Positions 24,105-36,553 are shown, numbered from the stretch's first letter. The stretch is DNA of 64,000 nt from Tragulus kanchil (GCA_022376925.1 JAIOJX010000025.1:142931301-142995300); one strand, 5' to 3'. Notes: a model not told the origin generated them from the letters alone. Numbers and translations: made by a program.

Positions 24105-26253
24105 TACTTTCTGTGTGAAAGTATTTTATCAATCAAAAACTCCTTCACATGAAGATGTTTATTCCTTTGAAATTTATTATTATTCCACAGTCAATTTCAA
24201 ATGATTATTTCTATAGTTGTCGTTCTCACACATATCATATACATAACATTATAAAATTGGGAAAAGAGGAAAAATAAATGTGTTGTTTACCCTTGTGAAA
24301 ACAAAACACAGGATGATTTAATTATAGTGTCTGACATAGTGATTTTTTTTTATTATGGTATCCTCATATCTGCAAAGGATGAATTAAGAAAAGGTGCTTA
24401 ATGAATGTAGTATAAGCATGAATATGAATGCAAAAAATTCTTTACTGTTCACCATAAAATTTTATCAAGGAATATGGGCAAAGATTATTTTATATTTAAT
24501 TATCTGGAAAGCTTATATTTATTTGTCATATTTTGGTTTAAAAAAATCTTTCTATGGCACAAACTTAAAGGTCAAATATGAAAATAATTTACAATTATTT
24601 GGATATATACTAGACATGGAATCTAATTGGCTTATGGAGAATAATTTACTAATTACCTTCTATCATATGGTATATTTATATTTAATGAGCCAGATGTTGA
24701 ATATAAACTATTTAGCAAACTGCAGGGAAATTTATCTGAAAATTAACGAATATTACATCTACCTGTAAATAAGACATACTTATCTTTTTCTATTGTACTT
24801 CAATAAAACTTGGATGGCAAACATAGATGTACACATAGGCCATGTTGCTTTGGAATCATTCTTTATTATTTTAGGTGAAATCACACGCAAGTTAGTAAGC
24901 TAAAAGCATTTCCTTTATAAGTTAATTTCTTCTAATCATTCTTATTTAATTGATTTGGTCTGGGACAATAGCAGAAGGCATCTTTATCCATACTACAACA
25001 ACCACCAAATCACTAGCATGAATTACAGGTAATATGAAAATGTTAATATCACTTCTGTTGATTTCTCCTCCTTCTGGGTATGCAGATTCATTTTGATCAT
25101 AGTAGGAAAAATCGCACTTTGGACCTATTGTCTTGAACTGGAAGCTCTCATATTCCCACTGTGGAAATACTGGTTTGAATCTGACTCTGGAGAGGAGTAG
25201 TCTTTTATTACAAGACAAAAAACAACGTATCTCCATTAAATTACTTTCTGTGTGAAAGTATTTTATCAATCAAAAACTCCTTCACATGAAGATGTTTATT
25301 CCTTTGAAATTTATTATTATTCCACAGTCAATTTCAAATGATTATTTCTATAGTTGTCGTTCTCACACATATCATATACATAACATTATAAAATTGGGAA
25401 AAGAGGAAAAATAAATGTGTTGTTTACCCTTGTGAAAACAAAAACACAGGATGATTTAATTATAGTGTCTGACATAGTGATTTTTTTTTATTATGGTATC
25501 CTCATATCTGCAAAGGATGAATTAAGAAAAGGTGCTTAATGAATGTAGTATAAGCATGAATATGAATGCAAAAAAAATTCTTTACTGTTCACCATAAAAA
25601 TTTTATCAAGGAATATGGGCAAAGATTATTTTATATTTAATTATCTGGAAAGCTTATATTTATTTGTCATATTTTGGTTTAAAAAAATCTTTCTATGGCA
25701 CAAACTTAAAGGTCAAATATGAAAATAATTTACAATTATTTGGATATATACTAGACATGGAATCTAATTGGCTTATGGAGAATAATTTACTAATTACCTT
25801 CTATCATATGGTATATTTATATTTAATGAGCCAGATGTTGAATATAAACTATTTAGCAAACTGCAGGGAAATTTATCTGAAAATTAACGAATATTACATC
25901 TACCTGTAAATAAGACATACTTATCTTTTCTATTGTACTTCAATAAAACTTGGATGGCAAACATAGATGTACACATAGGCCATGTTGCTTTGGAATCATT
26001 CTTTATTATTTTAGGTGAAATCACACGCAAGTTAGTAAGCTAAAAGCATTTCCTTTATAAGTTAATTTCTTCTAATCATTCTTATTTAATTGATTTGGTC
26101 TGGGACAATAGCAGAAGGCATCTTTATCCATACTACAACAACCACCAAATCACTAGCATGAATTACAGGTAATATGAAAATGTTAATATCACTTCTGTTG
26201 ATTTCTCCTCCTTCTGGGTATGCAGATTCATTTTTGATCATAGTAGGAAAAAA
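23987..26253 (+). repeat. Direct duplication D8 (period 1137-1141)
   Basis: Copy 1 about 23987-25112, copy 2 about 25124-26253, 11 nt filler. Overlaps D7 at 23987-24104, so 22846-22963, 23987-24104 and 25124-25241 are three copies. A-run length differences break a 124-codon frame of copy 1 (24394-24768) into a shorter one in copy 2, which shows that frame is not conserved coding sequence. Confidence 0.95.
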
Positions 26254-26489
26254 TATTTCCTAGAAAGGATTATTTGCTACTATGCTTTGGAGTTCTTTCA
26301 TTATTGTTCACTGGGAGGCTTTACTGAGGCACAGTCATCATCATACCTATGCTTGCTTGAGAAAAGGACACTTGGCCCTCATCTGTCACCAGAGGGCCAA
26401 CCTGGTGAGGATTCCAGACAAGTGAAAAAGTCTTTAGAAAGTCAAACCCTCTGACTGCTCTCAAGAGAAATGACAGAAGAAAGTTCTGG

Positions 26490-26935
26490 ATCAGTTCAGT
26501 TCAGTCTCAGTCGCATCTGACTCTTTGTGACTCCATGGACTTGCAGCACTCCAGGCTTCCCCCTCCTCCACCATCTCCCGGAGTTTGCTCAAACTCATGT
26601 GCACTGAGTCAGTGATGCCATCCACTCATCTTGTTCTCTGTCATCCTCTTCTGCCTCCTATCTTTCCCAGCATCAGGGTCTTTTCGAGTGAGTCATCTCT
26701 TCACAACAGGTGACCAAAGTATTGGAACTTCAGCCTCAGCATCAGTCTTTCCAATGAATAGTCACGGTTGATTTCCTAATTTAGGATTAACTTGTTTTGT
26801 CTCCTTAAAGTCCAAGTGACTCTCAAGAGTCTTCTCCAACACCACAATGCAAAGGCATCAATTCTTTGGCACTCAGCCTTCTTTATGGTCCAATTCTCAC
26901 ATCCATACACAACGACTGGAAAAACATCTCTCATC
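26490..26935 (-). mobile_element. BovB LINE 3' fragment
   Basis: Starts at the BovB 3' terminus (agttcagttcagtctcagtc) and runs through actctttgtgactccatgga, ccaaagtattggaacttcag, tctcaagagtcttctccaac and ccaattctcacatccataca. The minus-strand frame 26776-27057 contains the BovB ORF2 C-terminal block with YGCENW and LWCWRRLLRV. Confidence 0.92.
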
Positions 26936-27564
26936 CATACATGACTACTGGATACAGAGAACAAGGCACCCAAAACAATGGAACTGGCTTTTCTGACCAG
27001 AGGACTTTTGCATAAGAAGAGCTGACTGTGTGAGTTAAATCTACACTTAAATAGCATAAGTGCAAGCTCCTGAGCTCAGATAATTACGTGTGTTGTGTAT
27101 GTAATTGGTTTTCTGTGGTTGTTACTGTTCAGTAATTTTCTAATCATTCTTATTTATTTTTTTTTTGATTTGGTCTGGGACAATAGCAGAAGGCATCTTT
27201 ATCCATACTACAACAACCACCAAATCACTAGCATGAATTACAGGTAATATGAAAATGTTAATATCACTTCTGTTGATTTCTCCTCCTTCTGGGTATGCAG
27301 ATTCATTTTTGATCATAGTAGGAAAAAATATTTCCTAGAAAGGATTATTTGCTACTATGCTTTGGAGTTCTTTCATTATTGTTCACTGGGAGGCTTTACT
27401 GAGGCACAGTCATCATCATACCTATGCTTGCTTGAGAAAAGGACACTTGGCCCTCATCTGTCACCAGAGGGCCAACCTGGTGAGGATTCCAGACAAGTGA
27501 AAAAGTCTTTAGAAAGTCAAACCCTCTGACTGCTCTCAAGAGAAAATGACAGAAGAAAGTTCTG

Positions 27565-28012
27565 GATCAGTTCAGTTCAGTCTCAGTCGCATCTGACTCT
27601 TTGTGACTCCATGGACTTGCAGCACTCCAGGCTTCCCCCTCCTCCACCATCTCCCGGAGTTTGCTCAAACTCATGTGCACTGAGTCAGTGATGCCATCCA
27701 CTCATCTTGTTCTCTGTCATCCTCTTCTGCCTCCTATCTTTCCCAGCATCAGGGTCTTTTCGAGTGAGTCATCTCTTCACAACAGGTGACCAAAGTATTG
27801 GAACTTCAGCCTCAGCATCAGTCTTTCCAATGAATAGTCACGGTTGATTTCCTAATTTAGGATTAACTTGTTTTGTCTCCTTAAAGTCCAAGTGACTCTC
27901 AAGAGTCTTCTCCAACACCACAATGCAAAGGCATCAATTCTTTGGCACTCAGCCTTCTTTATGGTCCAATTCTCACATCCATACACAACGACTGGAAAAA
28001 CATCTCTCATCC
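27565..28012 (-). mobile_element. BovB fragment, D9 second copy
   Basis: Same as 26490-26935 shifted by 1076, with one extra A near 27545. Confidence 0.92.
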
Positions 28013-28207
28013 ATACATGACTACTGGATACAGAGAACAAGGCACCCAAAACAATGGAACTGGCTTTTCTGACCAGAGGACTTTTGCATAAGAAGAGCTG
28101 ACTGTGTGAGTTAAATCTACACTTAAATAGCATAAGTGCAAGCTCCTGAGCTCAGATAATTACGTGTGTTGTGTATGTAATTGGTTTTCTGTGGTTGTTA
28201 CTGTTCA

Positions 28208-29129
28208 AATTAAAAGACAAAGAAAAGGAGAGATGAGGTTGTACAACTGTCCACATGAAATTTTTGCATTTCATGGCTCAGAATTAATATTATACTTCAT
28301 CAAATTTTAAATAGGTTAGATAATTATATAAATGAGTAAGTTAAATTCATAAGTAAATATGAACAAAATAGTGTTTTATTCAGCAAAATGAGGATGTGGG
28401 TATCATTTTACACCCTTTGAGGATTTTTTTTTCATTTTTTTAAAATCCAAGCATATTTCTCAATAATAACTAAGAGAGTACTGTACTTAAAATGTAGAAG
28501 AGGCATCATTTTTCAGATATAGGAAAATATGCTAGTATTTAGGTTAGATTATGTTAGTGTTCTGCAAATACCATTTCCTTCTCTGCCACCACCACAAAAG
28601 TAGTACAGGCCTCTGACCCACTGACCTAAGCCTGCATGGGATTGGCTTGGGTCAAATGAATGCATCAGTATGCCTGTTCTCACTGGAGGTTTGGAAAGGC
28701 ATGATGGGTTCCTTGAAGACCTTATGCTTCTGCCCCCTATCTGGGGAAGAGCATTCATGTCCCGTGTGGCTTCTATCCCCAGAAAGTGAGAGAAGTGAAT
28801 TATATTTACATCCCACCTACAGCCGAGAACAGAGTTGCCTCAACCAATCCACGCCCACTTTGACATTTAAAAAATGCTAGTGTGTGCACAAGAAGTAATT
28901 TTTTGTTGAGATTAGCTGCTGAAATACTGAGATTTATTTGTTTTACAACATTATTGCAGTAAAATATGGCTAATATAACAATGTTATCATGTTTGCCAAA
29001 AAGGGGAGTATACTTTAATTTCCCCTAAAATGGGTGACGCAGTATTTTTCTTACCACTAAAACAGTAAGAATTTCAGATGAAAAATGATTTGTGTTGAGT
29101 TCTCTTATTTGACTGAGTTGATCACATTA
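28208..29129. other. Unique DNA, possible old repeat around 28550-28860
   Basis: Mostly AT-rich. The block 28550-28860 is less AT-rich and contains gacctaagcctgcatgggat and ctatctggggaagagc; it may be an ancient LTR or DNA-transposon remnant, but I cannot assign a family. Confidence 0.3.
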
Positions 29130-29290
29130 AGGACATTGTAAGGGTTTCAGAGTCAGAGAGAGACAGTGTTTAAGCCCTAGTTCTTCATTTGCATAAAGGA
29201 AATAACACCAATCATAATTTTGAATGTGTCAAATAAAAGTAACATGTAAAAAAGATCTAGCACATTTTATGGTGCATTGTAAGGTCAATA
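29130..29290 (+). mobile_element. MIR SINE remnant
   Basis: Order of MIR-like segments: gggtttcagagtcagaga, taagccctagttctt, catttgcataaaggaaataa, then atctagcacattttatgg and gtaaggtcaataattagtag, matching the MIR 3' 'gcacatagtaagtgctcaat' region in degraded form. Confidence 0.6.
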
Positions 29291-29357
29291 ATTAGTAGCT
29301 ACAGTTACTACTGTAGCTGTATTAGTACAGCTGTACTTAGTACAGCTGTAGCTGTAT
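29291..29357. repeat. Palindrome cluster around CAGCTG
   Basis: Contains the perfect 14-nt palindrome agtacagctgtact (29324-29337), followed by a second tacagctgta at 29341-29350, with further gtagctgta units on both sides. Could form small hairpins; no function is implied. Confidence 0.8.
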
Positions 29358-29689
29358 TTCACTGTTTTTCAAAGACAAAAAACAGTTCTGGCTAATTCTG
29401 GATTGCAAGGTACCTGATATGAATTATAATTCCATAATTTATCTGAGACTGTTGATTATGGAATTGAAGCATAAACATATGAAAGACATGAAATAAAGGA
29501 AAGGAAAAAGGAGCAATAAGGGGAATAGTGTATGGAACATTCAGAACTTTTTTAGCTATAAGTAGTAACAGGCAACTAAAATAAAACTAACTTTATTATA
29601 AGGAAATATATTACCTCACAAGCACTGAAAATATTTTAAGCTTCACCAACTATTTATTCAATAGATGAATAAAGATATGTTGCATATCT

Positions 29690-30190
29690 ATAATGGAAAA
29701 TTACTCAGCCCTAAAAAAGGAATGAAATTGGGTCATTTGTAGTGATGGGGATGAACCTAGAGTCTGTCATACACAGTGAAATAAGTCAAAAAGAGAAAAA
29801 AAATGTATCATATACATATGGAATCTAGAAAAATGATACTGATGAGCCTATTTCTAGGGCAGGAATAGAGATGCAGATGTAGACTATGGTTATGTGGAAA
29901 TAGTGGGGTAAAGAGGGGCTTGGACAAATTGAGAGAGTAGCATCAACATACGTACACTACCGTGTGTAAACTAGATAGCTGGTGGAAAGCTGCTGCAGAG
30001 CCCAGGGAGCTCAGTTTGGTGGTCTGTGATTCTGTGATGACCTAGAGGGATGAGATGGAGGGGAAAGGAGGCTCAAGAATGAGGTTATATAGATAGATAG
30101 ATAGATGGATAGATAGATAGATCAACATATAGTTCATTCACATTGTTGTACAGCAGAAATTAACACAGCATTATAAGTAAATTATACTGC
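29690..30190 (+). mobile_element. L1 3' end (artiodactyl type)
   Basis: Plus-strand L1 3' terminus: taatggaaaattactcagcc, gatggggatgaacctagagt, cagtgaaataagtc, then the 3' UTR with acactaccgtgtgtaaacta, gcccagggagctcag, cattgttgtacagcagaaat, aacacagcattataag and ttatactgcaattgaaataa. Confidence 0.88.
30086..30122 (+). repeat. GATA-type microsatellite
   Basis: About eight tetranucleotide units with one ggat interruption inside the L1 3' UTR; identical copy at 31257-31293. Confidence 0.92.
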
Positions 30191-30860
30191 AATTGAAATA
30201 ATTAATTAAGAAAAGGAATAGAAAATATGGCAAGATTCACACTTGACTGATCTTTTCATCTGTCCTATCTGTCATTCTCTGTATTGGCTAAATCTTTAAG
30301 ATCATTCCAAAATGGCTAAAACTCTTCTAGGTTTCACCATTCAGGGTCAGGCAAAGTGGGAAAATATCTGTTCCTGTGGTTTTCTATAGAGACAAGAAAA
30401 CTTTCCCAGCAGATCCAAGCAGAATTATCTTCATGTGTTACTGAACAGGATTTGATTACATCTAAACACTAGCAAGATGGATAAACTTACTTTAAAAACT
30501 GGGTCCTCATGTGGAACTGGTAGAGGCTCAACTTCCTCTGATGAGCAAAGTGATGTGATGGAAAGATGGTCAGCTAAGACAAACAAGGGCTCCATTAGAG
30601 GAGGGAATTACTGAGCAACCAACCACAACTCTGAAAAGGTAAAAATGTACTTTATCGAAGCAATTGTAGTACACATCATATAGTTTTTGTATGTATAACA
30701 GATATCACTTTTAACATAGCACCTTAAGAAACAAAGAGAAACTTCTGAAAATGGCAATGACATATTTTAGCCTGGTTGACCATTAAACCCATAACTGATT
30801 TGGAATGCAGCCACTACAAGCTGTTTCAAGAAAGAAAACAAATAACTTTTATGAAACACT

Positions 30861-31361
30861 ATAATGGAAAATTACTCAGCCCTAAAAAGGAATGAAATTG
30901 GGTCATTTGTAGTGATGGGGATGAACCTAGAGTCTGTCATACACAGTGAAATAAGTCAAAAAGAGAAAAAAAATGTATCATATACATATGGAACCTAGCA
31001 ACATGATACTGATGAGCCTATTTCTAGGGCAGGAATAGAGATGCAGATGTAGACTATGGTTATGTGGAAATAGTGGGGTAAAGAGGGGCTTGGACAAATT
31101 GAGAGAGTAGCATCAACATACGTACACTACCGTGTGTAAACTAGATAGCTGGTGGAAAGCTGCTGCAGAGCCCAGGGAGCTCAGTTTGGTGGTCTGTGAT
31201 TCTGTGATGACCTAGAGGGATGAGATGGAGGGGAAAGGAGGCTCAAGAATGAGGTTATATAGATAGATAGATAGATGGATAGATAGATAGATCAACATAT
31301 AGTTCATTCACATTGTTGTACAGCAGAAATTAACACAGCATTATAAGTAAATTATACTGCA
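30861..31361 (+). mobile_element. L1 3' end, D10 second copy
   Basis: Same as 29690-30190, offset 1171. Differs by small substitutions (aacctagcaacatgat versus aatctagaaaaatgat) in one short patch near the copy start. Confidence 0.88.
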
Positions 31362-32596
31362 ATTGAAATAATTAATTAAGAAAAGGAATAGAAAATATGG
31401 CAAGATTCACACTTGACTGATCTTTTCATCTGTCCTATCTGTCATTCTCTGTATTGGCTAAATCTTTAAGATCATTCCAAAATGGCTAAAACTCTTCTAG
31501 GTTTCACCATTCAGGGTCAGGCAAAGTGGGAAAATATCTGTTCCTGTGGTTTTCTATAGAGACAAGAAAACTTTCCCAGCAGATCCAAGCAGAATTATCT
31601 TCATGTGTTACTGAACAGGATTTGATTACATCTAAACACTAGCAAGATGGATAAACTTACTTTAAAAACTGGGTCCTCATGTGGAACTGGTAGAGGCTCA
31701 ACTTCCTCTGATGAGCAAAGTGATGTGATGGAAAGATGGTCAGCTAAGACAAACAAGGGCTCCATTAGAGGAGGGAATTACTGAGCAACCAACCACAACT
31801 CTGAAAAGGTAAAAATGTACTTTATCGAAGCAATTGTAGTACACATCATATAGTTTTTGTATGTATAACAGATATCACTTTTAACATAGCACCTTAAGAA
31901 ACAAAGAGAAACTTCTGAAAATGGCAATGACATATTTTAGCCTGGTTGACCATTAAACCCATAACTGATTTGGAATGCAGCCACTACAAGCTGTTTCAAG
32001 AAAGAAAAAACAAATAACTTTTATGAAACACTCATCTAAGAATAGAAGTATGCATTTTTCCTCTTTGTGGGCATAAACATTATAGTACTTTCTTTAAGAA
32101 CTCTGCAAGAAGTTAAAATGCAGCTGTAAAGGTGCATCCCAATACAATGGTCTTCTATTAGTCATGAGCACTGGTTCCTGCATATAAAAATAGTTGGCTT
32201 CTAAGTCACCTACAGATAAGAAATTTCTGGGTCTTCAGAAGAAAAGACATCGTTTTTACATTCGATTATAGTACAATTCCTAACAAAGGCACTTCCAAAT
32301 TATGTTCAACATTTTTATATATTTAAATACAACAAATGGAAAAATAATTTCTGTCCTCAAGAATTGCACTTAACTTTTGAATTCACACACTTTGCATTTT
32401 ACCTCAAAACCATTAAAAATAATGCCTGCTAACAGAAGCCTTATTAATTACTCAATAACTTAGAAAAATATAGAGAGCCATTTAAAATTTTATTTCACAT
32501 CTACAAAAGTATGAGACCTTATTAACAATTAAATAACTCCCACATAAATATGATTAAAATATAATAATAATCAATTATTTATACAGTGGGAGGTTC

Positions 32597-32680
32597 CATC
32601 ACACGTGTCTGTGCATGTGCGCTCAGTTGAGTCCAAATTTTTGCAACGTCACAATAGCCTGCCAGGCTCTTCTGTCTATT
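32597..32680 (-). mobile_element. Bov-A / BovB 3' remnant
   Basis: Short decayed reverse-complement Bov-A: gtgcgctcagttgagtccaa, ttgcaacgtcac, gcctgccaggctcttctgtc. Copy at 33732-33815. Confidence 0.7.
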
Positions 32681-33731
32681 ATACTATATTCTTTAAGTCT
32701 TTAATTGTGGCATTGTTATCTGCTATTCTACTTGAGTTATTTATTGCTTCTGATTTTATGTCTTAGCCAAAGTCTATTTTCAAGAGTTTCACTTTTACTT
32801 TCATACCATTATAAATCTTTCTGCACAAGTTAGATACCCTGTTTCAGGGTTCTGAAAGTGATCATGTATATTTTATTTCATTTTTACTGCAAAGATCAAG
32901 TAAATAAACATAGGATAGAGCAACCAACCACAACTCTGAAAAGGTAAAAATGTACTTTATCGAAGCAATTGTAGTACACATCATATAGTTTTTGTATGTA
33001 TAACAGATATCACTTTTAACATAGCACCTTAAGAAACAAAGAGAAACTTCTGAAAATGGCAATGACATATTTTAGCCTGGTTGACCATTAAACCCATAAC
33101 TGATTTGGAATGCAGCCACTACAAGCTGTTTCAAGAAAGAAAAAACAAATAACTTTTATGAAACACTCATCTAAGAATAGAAGTATGCATTTTTCCTCTT
33201 TGTGGGCAGAGACATTATAGTACTTTCTTTAAGAACTCTGCAAGAAGTTAAAATGCAGCTGTAAAGGTGCATCCCAATACAATGGTCTTCTATTAGTCAT
33301 GAGCACTGGTTCCTGCATATAAAAATAGTTGGCTTCTAAGTCACCTACAGATAAGAAATTTCTGGGTCTTCAGAAGAAAAGACATCGTTTTTACATTCGA
33401 TTATAGTACAATTCCTAACAAAGGCACTTCCAAATTATGTTCAACATTTTTATATATTTAAATACAACAAATGGAAAAATAATTTCTGTCCTCAAGAATT
33501 GCACTTAACTTTTGAATTCACACACTTTGCATTTTACCTCAAAACCATTAAAAATAATGCCTGCTAACAGAAGCCTTATTAATTACTCAATAACTTAGAA
33601 AAATATAGAGAGCCATTTAAAATTTTATTTCACATCTACAAAAGTATGAGACCTTATTAACAATTAAATAACTCCCACATAAATATGATTAAAATATAAT
33701 AATAATCAATTATTTATACAGTGGGAGGTTC

Positions 33732-33815
33732 CATCACACGTGTCTGTGCATGTGCGCTCAGTTGAGTCCAAATTTTTGCAACGTCACAATAGCCTGCCAG
33801 GCTCTTCTGTCTATT
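33732..33815 (-). mobile_element. Bov-A remnant, D11 second copy
   Basis: Displaced by 1135 from 32597-32680. Confidence 0.7.
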
Positions 33816-34052
33816 ATACTATATTCTTTAAGTCTTTAATTGTGGCATTGTTATCTGCTATTCTACTTGAGTTATTTATTGCTTCTGATTTTATGTCTTA
33901 GCCAAAGTCTATTTTCAAGAGTTTCACTTTTACTTTCATACCATTATAAATCTTTCTGCACAAGTTAGATACCCTGTTTCAGGGTTCTGAAAGTGATCAT
34001 GTATATTTTATTTCATTTTTACTGCAAAGATCAAGTAAATAAACATAGGATA

Positions 34053-34526
34053 CTGGCATCGACTTCATTAAGCCATGAAATAGACCTTGGCCAGGACTCT
34101 ATTTCCCAGACTCCCAACATGTGAGGAAGTTATGATGGCATTTGGGTCCCCTATGGGAGAACTGCTACTGTATATAAAAACTTTAGCATTGCCAAGGCTT
34201 TCCTTAAGTGTCCCAAATTCTCCTTCCAGCTGTGGGTTATATCTGAGAAATGAGTTGGCTATGAAAACTCTAGCCATCACCATGAATCTGCGGAGCTTAG
34301 TAGCCCCAGCCACTACTGTGGTTTGGCTGAAGATCATGGTGATTATGACTGTTTTGCCTCTGGAGGTGAGGAGACACCAAGATTATACACAGAGGTCACA
34401 CATTGACTTTCTCCATGATGGCAGTGGCCATACCACTAACACTTTTGTTTTGATTCAGTGAGTGAAGATTTCTTTGGAAACTCTCAGGGAACACATTAGA
34501 GTGGTACAATCTGCTTATCTGAAGCT
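34053..34526. other. Unassigned block with long open frames
   Basis: Less AT-rich than its surroundings. Plus strand is open for 124 codons (34087-34461) and the minus strand for 89 codons (34068-34337). Neither translation resembles a protein I know, no splice signals frame them, and I suspect an old interspersed repeat. Confidence 0.3.
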
Positions 34527-34682
34527 GTTGCTGTTTCTCGCAGTAATCTTGATTCCAGATTGTAATTCATCCAGCCTAGTATTTCACATCATGTACTCAG
34601 CATATAAATTAAATAGCCAGGGTGACAGTAAATAGCCTTGAAGTACTCCTTTCCCAATTTTGAATCACTCCATTGGTCCAAC
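34527..34682 (-). mobile_element. BovB, inverted 5' segment
   Basis: Reverse-complement BovB RT region: gtaatcttgattccagattg, ccagcctagtatttcacatc, tatagtt-like taaattaaatagccaggg, tgacagtaaatagccttgaa, gtactcctttcccaattttg. In BovB this lies immediately 5' of the segment that follows here in the opposite orientation. Confidence 0.85.
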
Positions 34683-35412
34683 GCCAGAAAGCAAAGAGGA
34701 ACTAAAGAGCCTCTTGATGAGGGTAACAGAGGATAGTGAAAACACTGGCTCAAAACTCAACATTCAAAAAATTAGATCATCACTTCATGGCAAATAAATA
34801 GGAGAAAAGTGGAATTAGTGACAGATTTTTTCTTGGGCTCCAAAATTGGAGGCTGGAACCACAAAATTAAAAGAATCTCACTACTTGGAAGAAAAACAAT
34901 GACAAATGTATATAGACAATTAAAAAACAGGGACATCACTTTGCTAACAAACGTTTATATACTCAAAGCTATGGTTTTCCAGTTGTCATGTACAGATGTG
35001 GTTCATAAAGAAAGCTGAGCATCTAAGAATTAATGTTTTTAAATTGTGGTGCTGGAAAAGACTCTTGAGAGTCCCTTGAACAGCAAGCAGATCAAATCAG
35101 TTAATCCTAAAGGAAATCAACCCTGAATATTCATTGGAAGGACAATTGTTGAATGAAGCTTAAGTTCCAATACTTTGACTACCTGATGCAAATAGCTGAC
35201 TCATTGATAAAAACCCTGATGACAGAGAAGATTGAGGGGAGGAGGAGAAAGGAGGCTACAGAGGATTAGATGGTTGAATAGCATCACTGACTCAAAGGAC
35301 ATGAGTTTAACCAAACTCTGAGAGATAGTGAAGGGCAGGAAGTCTGGTGTGCTGCAGTCGATGGGGTCAGAGACTTAGACAGAACTTAGTGACATGATAG
35401 CAACAACATGGA
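34683..35412 (+). mobile_element. BovB, forward 3' segment
   Basis: Plus-strand BovB ORF2 C-terminal and 3' region: gaggaactaaagagcctctt, ctcaacattcaaaaaattag, atcacttcatggcaaataaa, gggctccaaaattggagg, ctatggttttccagttgtca, aagactcttgagagtccctt, gctgcagtcgatggggtcag, ending cagaacttagtgacatga. ORF2 is broken by indels. Confidence 0.9.
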
Positions 35413-36553
35413 GCACAGCTGGTGGATTCTATACCCCGATAAACAAATACATTTAAGCATGACCACTTTTCTGAATCTGTTGACGTGTTCATTCTGCCGA
35501 GGCACTTCTTCAAAAGCTCATTTGCTACAGGTCATCATTCTTTTAAATGTCAGGTAAGAGTACTTTAGGATTTTGTTCAAGTATCCTCACCAGGACACAA
35601 ATTCAGACACACATATGAGTAACACTGTATCAGTGAAATTTCCCTTATCTGCCCAATATTCTACCATAACACCCCTAACCCTGCGTCAGCAACCTTAAGA
35701 TCCATTCCAGGATATTTTCCTAAACTCCCCACCATATATGACATAGGCTCTTCAGTGCTTTTCATGAATATCTTTTCTCTGAAAGCAGAAAGAGCACTTC
35801 TACAACTGGCTTTTGTTTACTCCTCACTGCATTGTTGACCTAGAAGCCATCAGAGGAAGTATGGATATTTCTTAGGCAATCTCCTTCCTCTGGTAAGGGT
35901 TTGTATAATCTTCTGGCTAGAGAGGACTCTCTCTTAAAGATGAGAGGGTCATTTCCAATGGACCAATATATTGAGGAGATATGAGCAATTAAAGTCTTTA
36001 AGTGCATGCACCTAAATGTCCCCATCTCAGATGCTAAAAGACCCCACTTTTTCCCTGATAGTGCTCTGATTTTAGTCCTGAAGGCATACTGTGAATTAAG
36101 CCTTTTCTTGAGATTGTGGTAGTTCATATACTGGGTTTTATTTGCTAACCAATCTGAGCTTTAGTTTTGGAAATAAAGGTCTTTTAAAATGCTGTCACTG
36201 AGGCTTCTGATCCTCAATTGAAGGTTAGGTAACATAAGACTGACACTCCCTCCCTTGAAAAGATTTATAGTGCCAACAGTATGCAACCAACAAACTCTTC
36301 AGACCTTATCATTACTATGGCCACTGCATCTCTTAAATTCTAGAAACAGTAATATCCTATTAATGTAACTGACACTTCACTTCTTTATGAAATAAAATAC
36401 ATTTAGAAAAGTTTGTAATATTCAATAAAAATCAAATTTCCATTCAGTCACTAAGAAATATGTATCATTACTATTTTTAGTATACATTTATCAAATTTTC
36501 CTTGAAGCATCTTCTAGATCTTACAGTGTTTTTTTCTTTTTTTTTTTTTAAAT
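35413..36553. other. Unique DNA
   Basis: No recognised repeat or gene. A 95-codon minus-strand frame at 35840-36127 has no supporting context. Confidence 0.4.

Larger units (their letters stand above)
26071..28207 (+). repeat. Direct duplication D9 (period 1068-1076)
   Basis: Copy 1 about 26071-27131, copy 2 about 27139-28207, about 7 nt filler. A T run at 27157-27166 in copy 2 is expanded relative to copy 1. Overlaps D8 at 26071-26253, giving three copies of that stretch (24930-25112 is the third). Confidence 0.95.
29688..32032 (+). repeat. Direct duplication D10 (period 1171)
   Basis: Copy 1 about 29688-30860, copy 2 about 30859-32032, joined directly with a 2-nt shared ct. The GATA-type microsatellite inside is identical in both copies, including its ggat interruption; a two-base A-run difference sits near 30837/32008. 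Confidence 0.95.
31783..34052 (+). repeat. Direct duplication D11 (period 1135)
   Basis: Copy 1 31783-32917, copy 2 32918-34052, an exactly blunt join with neither filler nor shared bases. Overlaps D10, so 30612-30860, 31783-32032 and 32918-33167 are three copies. Copies differ at ggcataaac/ggcagagac near 32067/33206. Confidence 0.95.

Noticed and set aside
24394..24768. 124-codon frame as a gene
   Set aside because: It is AT-rich with a Tyr/Asn/Leu/Ile-heavy translation, has no splice or promoter context, and is broken by A-run changes in its D8 copy.
26776..27057. 93-codon minus-strand frame as a host gene
   Set aside because: It is the BovB ORF2 C-terminus, with YGCENW and LWCWRRLLRV blocks.
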